A stretch of DNA of 7,112 nucleotides from Coleofasciculus sp. S288 (GTDB taxonomy: Bacteria > Cyanobacteriota > Cyanobacteriia > Cyanobacteriales > Coleofasciculaceae): positions 1-7,112 of the forward strand of contig JAIUYC010000180.1 in NCBI GenBank assembly GCA_020216575.1. Reading direction: 5' to 3'. Position 1 is the first letter of the stretch; every line of letters begins with the position of its first letter. The notes beneath the pieces are model-generated. The model had not been told where the DNA came from. It did no database searches and worked only from the letters and a program-made list of their open reading frames with translations. This document shows, in pieces, positions 1 through 6,605 of the stretch. The position numbers and the translations under genes were made by a program.

Positions 1-1939
1 CCTGCGCTTGTTCGGTTAACTCTTTAACCGTAACGGATGCAATTGCCTTCCTCGCCGACTTGAACAAATCTGGAGGGTTGAGTACCATGCAAACCTCTCC
101 AGTACCGAGGATGGTGGCACCGGAAATATTGCGAATCCGTTTGAGCAACAGACTCTGCGGCTTCAATACGATGTTCTGTTGCTCCAAGATGGCATCGACT
201 AGCAGTGCCAACCGTTCGGAACCAATCCGTAAAATGATGCAGGGGATAGTTTTTGATGCCGCATGCAGGGCTTTGGTGGAGGTTGGCACTTTGACGGGCA
301 AACCTAATAAATCGGCCAACCAAGTAACGGAAACCGACTCTCCCTGGAACGGCAGCGTCTGACTGCCTTGAGAGGCAAAGACTTCCTGGGGAGACACGAG
401 CTGCATCGCTTCCACAAATCCCACAGGAACAGCATAAGGATGCTGGCTAACTTCCACAATCAGGGCATCTGTCGTTGACAGACTGCTATTAAGCGTGATG
501 CGGAACAAACAGCCCTTGCCGGGTGTAAATTCCACCTGGATGTTGCCCTTCAGGCGATCGACGTTAGCCCGCACGACATCTAAGCCGACTCCTCGACCGG
601 AAATCTCAGTTACCGCCGTGCGAGTAGAGAATCCGGGTGCAAAGATTAATGCCTGAATCTCAGCCGTTGACATTGCTGCCAGTTCTTTTTCAGTGCGAAC
701 ACCCCGACGCAATGCTGCCCGTTTAATGGCTTCGACATCCAACCCGCGTCCATCATCGATGACCTCAACGCTAACGGTACTGCCTATCTGATAACCCCGG
801 AGGCGAATCGTTGCTGTGGGAGGTTTGCCAGAACTCAGTCGCTCTTGGGGCGTTTCGATGCCATGATCGATCGCATTGCGCAGCAAATGCAGGAGCGGAT
901 CTTTCATTTCTTCGAGAATCCGCTTGTCTACGCTAGTGTCTCCCCCTTCAACGTGCAGATTAACGTCTTTACCCTGCTGCTTGGCTAAATCCCGCACGGT
1001 ACGGGGAAACAGGTTAAAAATAGTGGAAAATGGTAGCAACCGGAGGGAGTGAATTCCTGACTCGAGTTCATTGGCTACGGTTTCCAGTTTGGCGTTATCT
1101 TCATAAGTTGTCGTCCGCAGCCGATTAAGCAGAGCGCCTAGTTGCTCCAACCGGGTTTCCACCAAGTTATAGAAATTTTGCAGGGGTTGTAGTTCCGGTG
1201 TTTGCCAGCGTCGCTCCAGTTCGTCAAAGGTTAAACGGCTAACAAACGCTTCTCGATTCCACTCTTCCCACAGGGTGATGATTTCGTCAATTTCAGCAAC
1301 TCGGTCTCCAATCTGGCCTTTAGTCACGACCAGTTCGCTGGCTTGAGTCAATAACTTATCGAGTTTTTGAGATTCAACCCGAATCGTGTCAATCTGGTGT
1401 TCACTGACCTGTGCTAGAGCCTCTGCGGCTGGCAAGATAGATTCATTAGTCTGGGCTGCATCATGTCCAACTAAAGGCTGCTCTACAACAGTTTGAGCAG
1501 GGGTAGCACCATTCGATTCAGCAACCGTTGTCTGAATTTCCGGTAATGCATCCTCGCTAGAATCAGCACCCATGAGTTGAGCTAAGACACGGAAGACACT
1601 CACACCGGCTGATTGTCCAGTGATGGCTTCTTGGGCAATTTTACGAACAGCATCCAGCCCTTGATAGAGGCAGTCAAATACTTGGGGCGTTAGAACTCGC
1701 TCACCCCGCTTCACTGCTCCGAGAATGTCTTCGATTTGGTGGGTAAGGGTTTCTACATCTTTGACCCCCAACATCCGGGAATCCCCTTTGAGGGAGTGCG
1801 TTTCTCGCAGTAATTGCTCCAGTTGAGTTTGATCTAGAGGATTTTTTTCGAGATGGAGCAATCCAGCTTCAATTTTCTGGATATGGTCGGCACTGGCTAC
1901 TTTATAAAGATCGCGTAGTTCTTCGTCTTCTATCATCAT
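1..1939 (-). CDS. cheA: CheA-family chemotaxis histidine kinase, probably hybrid (partial, C-terminus outside window)
   Basis: This kinase receives signal from the receptor through CheW and passes phosphate to receiver domains. I read 646 codons without a stop from ATG at 1939 to the window edge. The N-terminal Hpt domain (about 1-110) carries the phospho-accepting His48 in ETHSLKGDSRMLG. A low-complexity linker follows (about 125-180), with no recognisable P2 domain. The dimerisation region starts near DTIRVESQKLDKLL (184-197). The ATPase domain shows the N box LLRNAIDHGIE (Asn355), the G1 box DDGRGLD (395-401) and the G2-type GRGVGLDVV (448-456). The CheW-like domain spans about 488-630 and the frame is still open at VKELTEQAQ. 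Cyanobacterial relatives (PixL, HmpE, Slr0322) usually continue into one or more REC domains, so a receiver just outside the window is inferred. A second ATG at 1936 is an alternative start; neither has a clear Shine-Dalgarno sequence. The gene lies 214 nt after the receptor gene, across a repeat-rich gap. Confidence 0.95.
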   Translation of the reverse strand, partial: MMIEDEELRDLYKVASADHIQKIEAGLLHLEKNPLDQTQLEQLLRETHSLKGDSRMLGVKDVETLTHQIEDILGAVKRGERVLTPQVFDCLYQGLDAVRKIAQEAITGQSAGVSVFRVLAQLMGADSSEDALPEIQTTVAESNGATPAQTVVEQPLVGHDAAQTNESILPAAEALAQVSEHQIDTIRVESQKLDKLLTQASELVVTKGQIGDRVAEIDEIITLWEEWNREAFVSRLTFDELERRWQTPELQPLQNFYNLVETRLEQLGALLNRLRTTTYEDNAKLETVANELESGIHSLRLLPFSTIFNLFPRTVRDLAKQQGKDVNLHVEGGDTSVDKRILEEMKDPLLHLLRNAIDHGIETPQERLSSGKPPTATIRLRGYQIGSTVSVEVIDDGRGLDVEAIKRAALRRGVRTEKELAAMSTAEIQALIFAPGFSTRTAVTEISGRGVGLDVVRANVDRLKGNIQVEFTPGKGCLFRITLNSSLSTTDALIVEVSQHPYAVPVGFVEAMQLVSPQEVFASQGSQTLPFQGESVSVTWLADLLGLPVKVPTSTKALHAASKTIPCIILRIGSERLALLVDAILEQQNIVLKPQSLLLKRIRNISGATILGTGEVCMVLNPPDLFKSARKAIASVTVKELTEQAQ

Positions 1940-2153
1940 GACCGTCTTTTAAGTAAAAAGGTAGAAGTAAAAAGGTAAAAGAAATAGGGATATTGCTTTT
2001 AGTCTTGATATCAAGGCATACAAGACGGCAAGTAAGGTAAAAGTAAAAAGGCGAAACAGGAGAGGATTTCTTTTGCCCTTTAACTTTTTCCTTGGTAAAT
2101 TTTTCTGTAAACTCCCTTTTTTCCTTTTTCCTTTTAACTTTTTCCTTATCGGT
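1940..2153. repeat. Intergenic block of short direct and inverted AAGTAAAAAGG-type repeats
   Basis: The gap between the receptor and cheA is strongly strand-skewed: its left half is A/G-rich on the plus strand and its right half T/C-rich. The 11-mer AAGTAAAAAGG occurs exactly three times (1951-1961, 1965-1975, 2041-2051). The 15-mer TTTAACTTTTTCCTT occurs exactly twice (2079-2093, 2133-2147) and is close to the reverse complement of the first repeat. Positions 2034-2056 and 2071-2093 pair at 19 of 23 positions around a 14-nt loop, giving a long imperfect hairpin. No ORF is supported here. Known context: filamentous cyanobacteria carry many short, often heptamer-based, intergenic repeats. I infer that this is such an insertion or expansion. 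It could also act as an RNA processing or attenuation element between the two genes. Confidence 0.75.
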
Positions 2154-3659
2154 TTAAACCACCGCCTCTAGGTTTTGAGCCGCTTTGTTGAGGTTGTTGG
2201 TTGCATCTTTCACTTGGACGATGCCAGTGGCTGTTTCTTTTGCCCCTAAGTTAATGACGTTCATGGCAGCTACGACTTGCTGCACGGCAACAGCTTGCTG
2301 TTTAGCATTCATGGCAATTTGTTGGGTGTTGAGGAACACCTGGTTAACGGAGTCAGCGATACCGGCGAACACGTCACCTGCTTCTTCAGCCAATTCGATA
2401 CCCAGCGTTGCTTTCTTGGTTCCTTCGTCGGTTACCATGACGGTGGAGTTAATAGCGGCTTGCACTTCGTTAACTAGGGAGTTAATGCGATCGGCTGACT
2501 TCTTACTTTGGTCTGCCAGTTTGCGAATTTCACCAGCAACCACTGCAAAGCCTTTCCCCTGTTCACCCGCACGGGCGGCTTCTACCCCAGCGTTGAGCGC
2601 TAGCATGTTGGTTTGGTTTGCCAAATCCGCCACGAGTTCCGACACTGTGGAGATTTGGCCAGTTTGTTCCGAAAGGCGGATAATTTGGTTGGCGATCGCA
2701 GTTACCTGGTCTCTCAATCCTGTGATACCTTCGATCGTCCGACCGACTGTTAGAGTTCCTCCCTCAGCAAGGGCTAAGGCTTGCTTTGCACCACCAGCAG
2801 CGTTTTCAGCTTGTTCAGCAGATTGGAGCGCAAACATTCCCAGCTCTTCAATCGTGCTGGTGGTTTCATTCACAGAACTCGTCTGCTCCAAGATGGTGCG
2901 TTCCTGCTTATCAACCGTATCAGCAATCCCTGCGGAAGAAGAGGCTACAGCACTAGCAGCGTCGATGATTGGCTGCATGATCAGACGGGCGACATAATAC
3001 GAGATGTAGACACCGGCTCCCAAACAAACAAGCCATCCACTCCAGTTAATGATGGATGAAATGAGCAGAACTCGATCTGATGCTTGTTGTCTTTGCTCGA
3101 TAATCAGATCCTGTGCTTCACCCATTTCCGCAAGCTGGACTCTGAGGTCATCCATAATCTTCTTACCCTTGTCGGAAAGTATTAGGGCAAGCGTCTCTTC
3201 CTCTTTCCCAGCTTTTTTAAGAGCGATGGCTTCATCCAATTCAGCGAGTTTCTCTTGAGATGTTTGTTCTATCTTTAGCAGCCTCTCGCGCTGTTCTGCT
3301 TCAATGATTAGCGTCTTCAATAACTCAGTATGTTCTTGCAAGCTTTTTCGCCCAAATTCATAAGGTTCCAAATACCGTTCCGCACCAGTAAAAAGATATC
3401 CACGTTCCCCCGTCTCGGCATCGACTAAGTCTTTTTCGATTTGCTTAAGCAGTTCCTTTACTTCAAACCCTTGGGCTGTCAATTCCCGGGTTTGTGACAA
3501 GCTAGACTTAGCGAATTCAGTAACCCCCGTAGCAATACCTGCCAGTAAAAGCACAGCCCCAAAGCCGAGAGGTACGATTTGATTGATTTTCAGAGGGCGT
3601 CTTGTTTTCTCTTTATTTTGGAGCGCTTTTCCTTGTTCCAACGTCAACTCTTGCATCAT
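2154..3659 (-). CDS. Methyl-accepting chemotaxis protein with CHASE3 sensor domain
   Basis: This inner-membrane chemoreceptor senses a periplasmic or membrane cue and controls CheA through CheW. With ATG at 3659 it has 501 residues. A short basic cytoplasmic N-terminus is followed by TM1 (about 28-47, IVPLGFGAVLLLAGIA). The CHASE3 domain (about 48-190) carries the diagnostic DAETGERGYLFTGAERYLEPY-type segment near 80-100. TM2 is at about 197-224. The rest is the cytoplasmic coiled-coil signalling domain, whose hairpin tip (about 345-375) reads NQTNMLALNAGVEAARAGEQGKGF, close to the invariant MCP tip. Only about 30 residues separate TM2 from the signalling helices, so a normal HAMP domain of about 50 residues is not recognisable. 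The signal sensed cannot be told from sequence. It differs from PixJ (GAF photoreceptor) and PilJ (PilJ-type sensor) in having CHASE3. A longer form from TTG at 3674 is possible, but that codon lies just upstream of the purine-rich Shine-Dalgarno region. The gene ends in TAA. Confidence 0.93.
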   Translation of the reverse strand: MMQELTLEQGKALQNKEKTRRPLKINQIVPLGFGAVLLLAGIATGVTEFAKSSLSQTRELTAQGFEVKELLKQIEKDLVDAETGERGYLFTGAERYLEPYEFGRKSLQEHTELLKTLIIEAEQRERLLKIEQTSQEKLAELDEAIALKKAGKEEETLALILSDKGKKIMDDLRVQLAEMGEAQDLIIEQRQQASDRVLLISSIINWSGWLVCLGAGVYISYYVARLIMQPIIDAASAVASSSAGIADTVDKQERTILEQTSSVNETTSTIEELGMFALQSAEQAENAAGGAKQALALAEGGTLTVGRTIEGITGLRDQVTAIANQIIRLSEQTGQISTVSELVADLANQTNMLALNAGVEAARAGEQGKGFAVVAGEIRKLADQSKKSADRINSLVNEVQAAINSTVMVTDEGTKKATLGIELAEEAGDVFAGIADSVNQVFLNTQQIAMNAKQQAVAVQQVVAAMNVINLGAKETATGIVQVKDATNNLNKAAQNLEAVV

Positions 3660-3662
3660 TTG

Positions 3663-3672
3663 TCCTTTCTCC
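3663..3672 (-). promoter_or_regulatory. Ribosome binding site that decides the receptor start
   Basis: On the minus strand GGAGAAAGGA precedes ATGATG. GGAG lies 9 nt before the ATG at 3659, and AGGA lies 6 nt before the ATG at 3656. Both ATGs are therefore well placed, while the upstream in-frame TTG at 3674 overlaps this site and has nothing comparable in front of it. This is the only strong Shine-Dalgarno sequence among the four genes, which suggests the receptor is translated independently of the upstream CheW gene. Confidence 0.7.
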
Positions 3673-3702
3673 AAGTCAAATCTTACTGTTTACGCGAAGT
3701 CC

Positions 3703-3734
3703 TGAGTTAACTAAACTCACCTTATGATGAGTTT
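3703..3734 (-). promoter_or_regulatory. Two mutually exclusive hairpins in the receptor leader
   Basis: In the CheW-receptor gap, on the transcribed strand, AAACTCA (3734-3728) can pair with TGAGTTT (3719-3713) around an 8-nt loop. The same TGAGTT (3719-3714) can instead pair with the following AACTCA (3708-3703) around a 5-nt loop. The shared middle arm means only one hairpin can form at a time, a geometry seen in attenuators and RNA switches. Neither hairpin is followed by a U-run on the minus strand, so this is not a simple terminator. Function is inference; the pairings are seen directly. Confidence 0.4.
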
Positions 3735-3828
3735 TTAAATAGTCCTTTGCTTCTCATTTTTTTGTTTGCAAAGACAGGATTTTTACCCCAAATCAATAAT
3801 GAACAATGAATAGCTCATAGATAGTTCG

Positions 3829-4953
3829 TTAAGCTTGTTCATCCACAGCTAAACCACCCTGTATAAAAATTTTTGCTAAGTCTAAAACTGTTAGCATTCT
3901 TTCCTGAAAGAATGCTGTTCCCCGAATGTAATTTCCACCCATCTCGAAAAAGTTTGTGGGTAATGGGTTCATGTCAGCAGAGTTCAGAGAGACCATCTCC
4001 AACACTCGATCAACAGGTAATCCAGCAACAATATCATCAACCTGAACCACTACTGCTGGAGAACCAACACTGACTGGAGGAGTGGGGAGATTTAAAACCT
4101 TGCGAATATCGACTAAGGTGACAATTTCTCCCCGTAAATTTATATTGCCAACGATATGGTTTGGGCAGCAGGGAATGGGTGTAAAATTGACAATATCTGT
4201 GAATTCTCGTACCAGTTCTAAGTCCAGCCCAAAGTATTCATTCCCCAAGCCAATTACCGCCAGGGGCATTACCTCGTTGGTAACGTTTAAGCTTTCAATT
4301 GTCTGCCTGAGATTATTAGCTCGCTGCCGAAAGATTGCCCGTTCTTCCGGGGTAGAATTAGGACAGTACAGGTTGTAAAAGCTGACAAGGTTCTTGGGTG
4401 CTTGGAGTTCCTCATTCGGCTGCGATCCGTTCTGTTCTGGCTGCTGCTCGTTCTCAGAGTTTGGATAGACTGCCGTTCCATCTAGCTGCATTTGTGCATC
4501 CCAAATCAAGGGAAGTAGGGTATTTAGTTTAGGCAATAAAATCTTAGGATCGATCAGGACAATGTTGTCCGTATCCACCTGGGTATTTCCCAAAATAAAT
4601 GCAGTGTCGATATCACTAAATAATTCATAGGAAGATTGGGTTTCAATGACTTCAGCATTCAGTTCTAATACTTCATTGACCTGGTGAACTACCATTCCGA
4701 ATTGCAAACCTTCCCACTGCAAAAGGATAACGGAATCGCTAAGATTGCAGCCTTTCACTGGATGATCTTGGAGTAGATCGAGATGCATAATCGGCACAAT
4801 TTGCCCTCGGAAATTAAGAAGTCCGATAATATCGACGGCGGCTTCGGGGATGGGTGTTAGTTCCGGAAGCGAGAAAATTTCCTGAACGAGTGCTGCCTCA
4901 ATTCCATATTGCAGCTTGTGCAAGCGAAATGTTAGGTATTGCTTTGTTTCCAT
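3829..4953 (-). CDS. Tandem double-CheW chemotaxis adaptor protein
   Basis: CheW proteins are cytoplasmic SH3-like adaptors that join receptor tips to CheA. This 374-residue protein is about twice the usual length and holds two CheW domains. Domain 1 (about 3-145) contains LLNFRGQIVPIMHLDLL with the conserved-type Arg49. Domain 2 (about 227-370) contains INLRGEIVTLVDIRKVL with Arg274. Between them, about 150-226, is a linker with a Gln/Glu/Asn-rich stretch (about 165-182) followed by a charged helical segment (TPEERAIFRQRANNLRQ). The start is ATG at 4953, 19 nt after the TGA of the response regulator gene. It has no clear Shine-Dalgarno sequence, so translational coupling is plausible. In Pix and Hmp clusters this slot holds a single-domain CheW (PixI, HmpC). 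The fusion could bridge two receptors or kinases, or one domain could have a specialised partner. There is no REC domain, so it is not a CheV. Confidence 0.93.
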   Translation of the reverse strand: METKQYLTFRLHKLQYGIEAALVQEIFSLPELTPIPEAAVDIIGLLNFRGQIVPIMHLDLLQDHPVKGCNLSDSVILLQWEGLQFGMVVHQVNEVLELNAEVIETQSSYELFSDIDTAFILGNTQVDTDNIVLIDPKILLPKLNTLLPLIWDAQMQLDGTAVYPNSENEQQPEQNGSQPNEELQAPKNLVSFYNLYCPNSTPEERAIFRQRANNLRQTIESLNVTNEVMPLAVIGLGNEYFGLDLELVREFTDIVNFTPIPCCPNHIVGNINLRGEIVTLVDIRKVLNLPTPPVSVGSPAVVVQVDDIVAGLPVDRVLEMVSLNSADMNPLPTNFFEMGGNYIRGTAFFQERMLTVLDLAKIFIQGGLAVDEQA

Positions 4954-4972
4954 AACAGTATTGTTGAAGTGT

Positions 4973-6154
4973 TCAGGAATTGAGAAGGATTGAAGAGCTA
5001 GTTAAAATTTTTGGGGTTTGTTCAACACATTTGTCCACAATTTCAAGTAACTGCTTGGACTCAACTGGTTTGATTAAGTAATGAGTTGCACCAGCAATTT
5101 GTCCTCGGAGTTTATCCGAGAATTTGTCTCGTGCCGTGAGCATAATAATGGGCAAATTCTGAAATTTTGGAATGCTACGTACCGTGCGGCAGAATTCTAA
5201 GCCATCAATCTCTGGCATTGTGACATCCAACAATAGCAGCGCGATCGCATTGGTATTGATCACCTTTAAGGCATCCACCGCATTACTTGCCAACAACACC
5301 TGATAGCGATCGCCCAATGCCCGCTTGATCGTGGTTTGCACAATCAGAGAATCATCGACACTCAGAACAATCGGACGTTCCTGTTCAGCTGTAGGAACGA
5401 CTTCGGTTGCAACTGCATCTTCCTCGAAGGTGACCCAACCCGATACTGCCCATGCCATATAAGACCACGCCAAATCTAAAGGGTCTTGATCTAATTGCTC
5501 GGCAATATCAACGAGCGATCGCACTCTATCCACCCACTGCTGTAAATGCTGCTGCACCTTAGTGTCTGTAACGGATTGCAAAGCCCTTGGTGAAAGCCTG
5601 GGAACAGCATCCATTGAGGGAACAGCAGGGGCGAGTACAGCCCATTCCTGTTGGCGGTGAGTGACATCGTGCATCAGCTTAGACCAGTCCAGACTTTCAC
5701 CGTCTTTGCCGTAACAAAGGTCTAATTCCATCATGGAATTTAACTGTAATTGTCCGGAATGAGGCAATGTTTGCTCTAGTACTTGCACAACTTGAGCATG
5801 AACAACACTTTCAATCTCCTCCCATTTGAACACTCGTAACTGAACAATTCGTTCTAAAAGTTCTCGAAACGATGATGGATTTTGTAACTTTTGCGCTGTG
5901 TATCGGATGGCAGCATCAGCCCAGCTATGACTGAACTTAATCCCAATCCTTCTGGCAAATTCTTGATTATTATCAGGAATTCTTAACCCACCGTAAACAA
6001 TCTCGCCGTTTTTCAAAACTAGAACGCGGGATCTTGGCTTTTGATTGGGATTTACCGTTGTATCTATATAAACAGATCCACTGGTACGATCATCTTGCAG
6101 ATTTCCTAGCAAGTTACCTAATTGTCCAGCTTGATACTGTGTTGCTTTTAGCAT
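4973..6154 (-). CDS. PATAN-REC response regulator (PatA/PixG/HmpA-like)
   Basis: This is the probable output protein of the CheA pathway. Of 393 residues, about 1-150 form a PATAN (DUF4388-type) domain with the characteristic SGSVYI and LVLKNGEIVYGG pattern. Residues about 165-242 form the second conserved PatA-family helical module (EWAVLAPAVP...RLSPRAL...WVDRVRSLVDIAEQLDQDPLDLAW...VSGW). Residues about 262-382 form a complete receiver domain: acidic pair Asp267/Asp268, phospho-acceptor Asp310 in LLLLDVTMPEIDGLEF, Thr340 and Lys362 in YLIKPV. All phosphorylation residues are present, so it should accept phosphate from CheA. Among relatives, Synechocystis PixE binds the pilus motor ATPase PilB1, Anabaena PatA affects heterocyst pattern, and PixG and HmpA head motility clusters. 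The ATG at 6154 is the first start after an in-frame TAA four codons upstream. Only a weak AAAGAG precedes it. The gene is first in the cluster as seen here. Confidence 0.94.
   Translation of the reverse strand: MLKATQYQAGQLGNLLGNLQDDRTSGSVYIDTTVNPNQKPRSRVLVLKNGEIVYGGLRIPDNNQEFARRIGIKFSHSWADAAIRYTAQKLQNPSSFRELLERIVQLRVFKWEEIESVVHAQVVQVLEQTLPHSGQLQLNSMMELDLCYGKDGESLDWSKLMHDVTHRQQEWAVLAPAVPSMDAVPRLSPRALQSVTDTKVQQHLQQWVDRVRSLVDIAEQLDQDPLDLAWSYMAWAVSGWVTFEEDAVATEVVPTAEQERPIVLSVDDSLIVQTTIKRALGDRYQVLLASNAVDALKVINTNAIALLLLDVTMPEIDGLEFCRTVRSIPKFQNLPIIMLTARDKFSDKLRGQIAGATHYLIKPVESKQLLEIVDKCVEQTPKILTSSSILLNS
5241..5522. repeat. Cluster of three HIP1 octamers (GCGATCGC)
   Basis: GCGATCGC occurs at 5241-5248, 5306-5313 and 5515-5522, all inside the response regulator gene. 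A fourth copy is at 2692-2699 in the receptor gene. Four copies in 7.1 kb is far above chance for an 8-mer (about 0.1 expected in random sequence of even composition). HIP1 abundance is a known signature of many cyanobacterial genomes, and I use it as the main clue to the host. Confidence 0.9.
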
Positions 6155-6212
6155 TCTTAGAACTCTTTATATGGCGTTTTACGAATGCATTGGCTGAAGA
6201 CATTGCTACTAA

Positions 6213-6239
6213 ATTCTAGAGCAACATGATGCCTGTCAG
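6213..6239 (-). promoter_or_regulatory. Candidate sigma70-type promoter for the chemotaxis cluster
   Basis: On the minus strand CTGACA (6239-6234) and TAGAAT (6218-6213) each match the -35 and -10 consensus at 5 of 6 positions. The 15-nt spacer is shorter than the preferred 17, so this is a weak call. The implied transcript would start about 50 nt upstream of the response regulator ATG. No other better-placed pair was found close to the gene. Confidence 0.25.
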
Positions 6240-6246
6240 TAGTGAC

Positions 6247-6278
6247 CAGTTATCAGTTATTAGCAATTTGCAATTGCT
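6247..6278. repeat. CAGTTAT tandem pair next to a 7-bp perfect hairpin
   Basis: CAGTTAT is repeated twice without a gap (6247-6260). Directly after it, AGCAATT (6262-6268) and AATTGCT (6272-6278) form a perfect 7-bp inverted repeat around a 3-nt loop. CAGTTAT-type heptamers are a familiar short tandem repeat of filamentous cyanobacteria. The inverted repeat lies just upstream of the candidate promoter, so an operator role is possible but unproven. Confidence 0.5.
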
Positions 6279-6293
6279 TTTAGAACTAATTCC

Positions 6294-6379
6294 ATAGCGG
6301 TTTGCATCGAATCGAATACAGCACGGTAGTTAACTGATAGTTACTACCTTGTGTACTGCAAGCAATGACAAACCGCTAT
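6294..6379. mobile_element. MITE-like element with perfect 11-bp terminal inverted repeats
   Basis: ATAGCGGTTTG (6294-6304) and CAAACCGCTAT (6369-6379) are exact reverse complements bounding 86 nt. The terminal stem continues inward by CAT/ATG after one bulged A. The interior holds a second strong hairpin: GGTAGT (6325-6330) with ACTACC (6343-6348), then AACT with AGTT past one bulged T, closing on a GAT loop. The element contains no ORF. Small size, terminal inverted repeats and self-complementarity fit a non-autonomous MITE or a structured interspersed repeat. No clear target-site duplication is visible beyond an ambiguous AT, and copy number cannot be judged from one window. Confidence 0.45.
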
Positions 6380-6605
6380 ATTTCCCTTGTTTTCCTAACA
6401 ACCACAAAAATGTCTTTATCAGGTTTTGTTAGTTTTTCAGAAAGGGGGTAGTAGACCCAAATCTTTAGCAATATTCTTGCCAATTATCAAAACCATGCTC
6501 TAGTTTCCCTCTCACTTGGGAATAAGATGAGAGAAGAGCTAGGTAGGAGTTACAAAGGATGATATTGAGCTGAAAAAATAGATAACCCTAGTTTATCTAA
6601 CCATT

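Noticed and set aside
24..323. 99-residue open frame on the minus strand and an overlapping plus-strand frame (60-362)
   Set aside because: Both lie in other frames of the CheA coding sequence, whose frame carries CheW-like domain sequence throughout; neither resembles a family.
2185..2997. 270-residue open frame on the plus strand
   Set aside because: It is antisense to the receptor signalling domain. Its Ala/Ser/Cys/Thr-rich composition is typical of a shadow of an MCP gene, and the minus frame has the diagnostic MCP tip.
3753..3828. Two 11-codon minus-strand ORFs between the CheW and receptor genes
   Set aside because: They are very short and have no ribosome binding site. The sequence looks like ordinary AT-rich spacer.
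6034..6219. 61-residue plus-strand frame with a hydrophobic stretch
   Set aside because: Most of it is antisense to the PATAN domain start. It has no ribosome binding site or family features.
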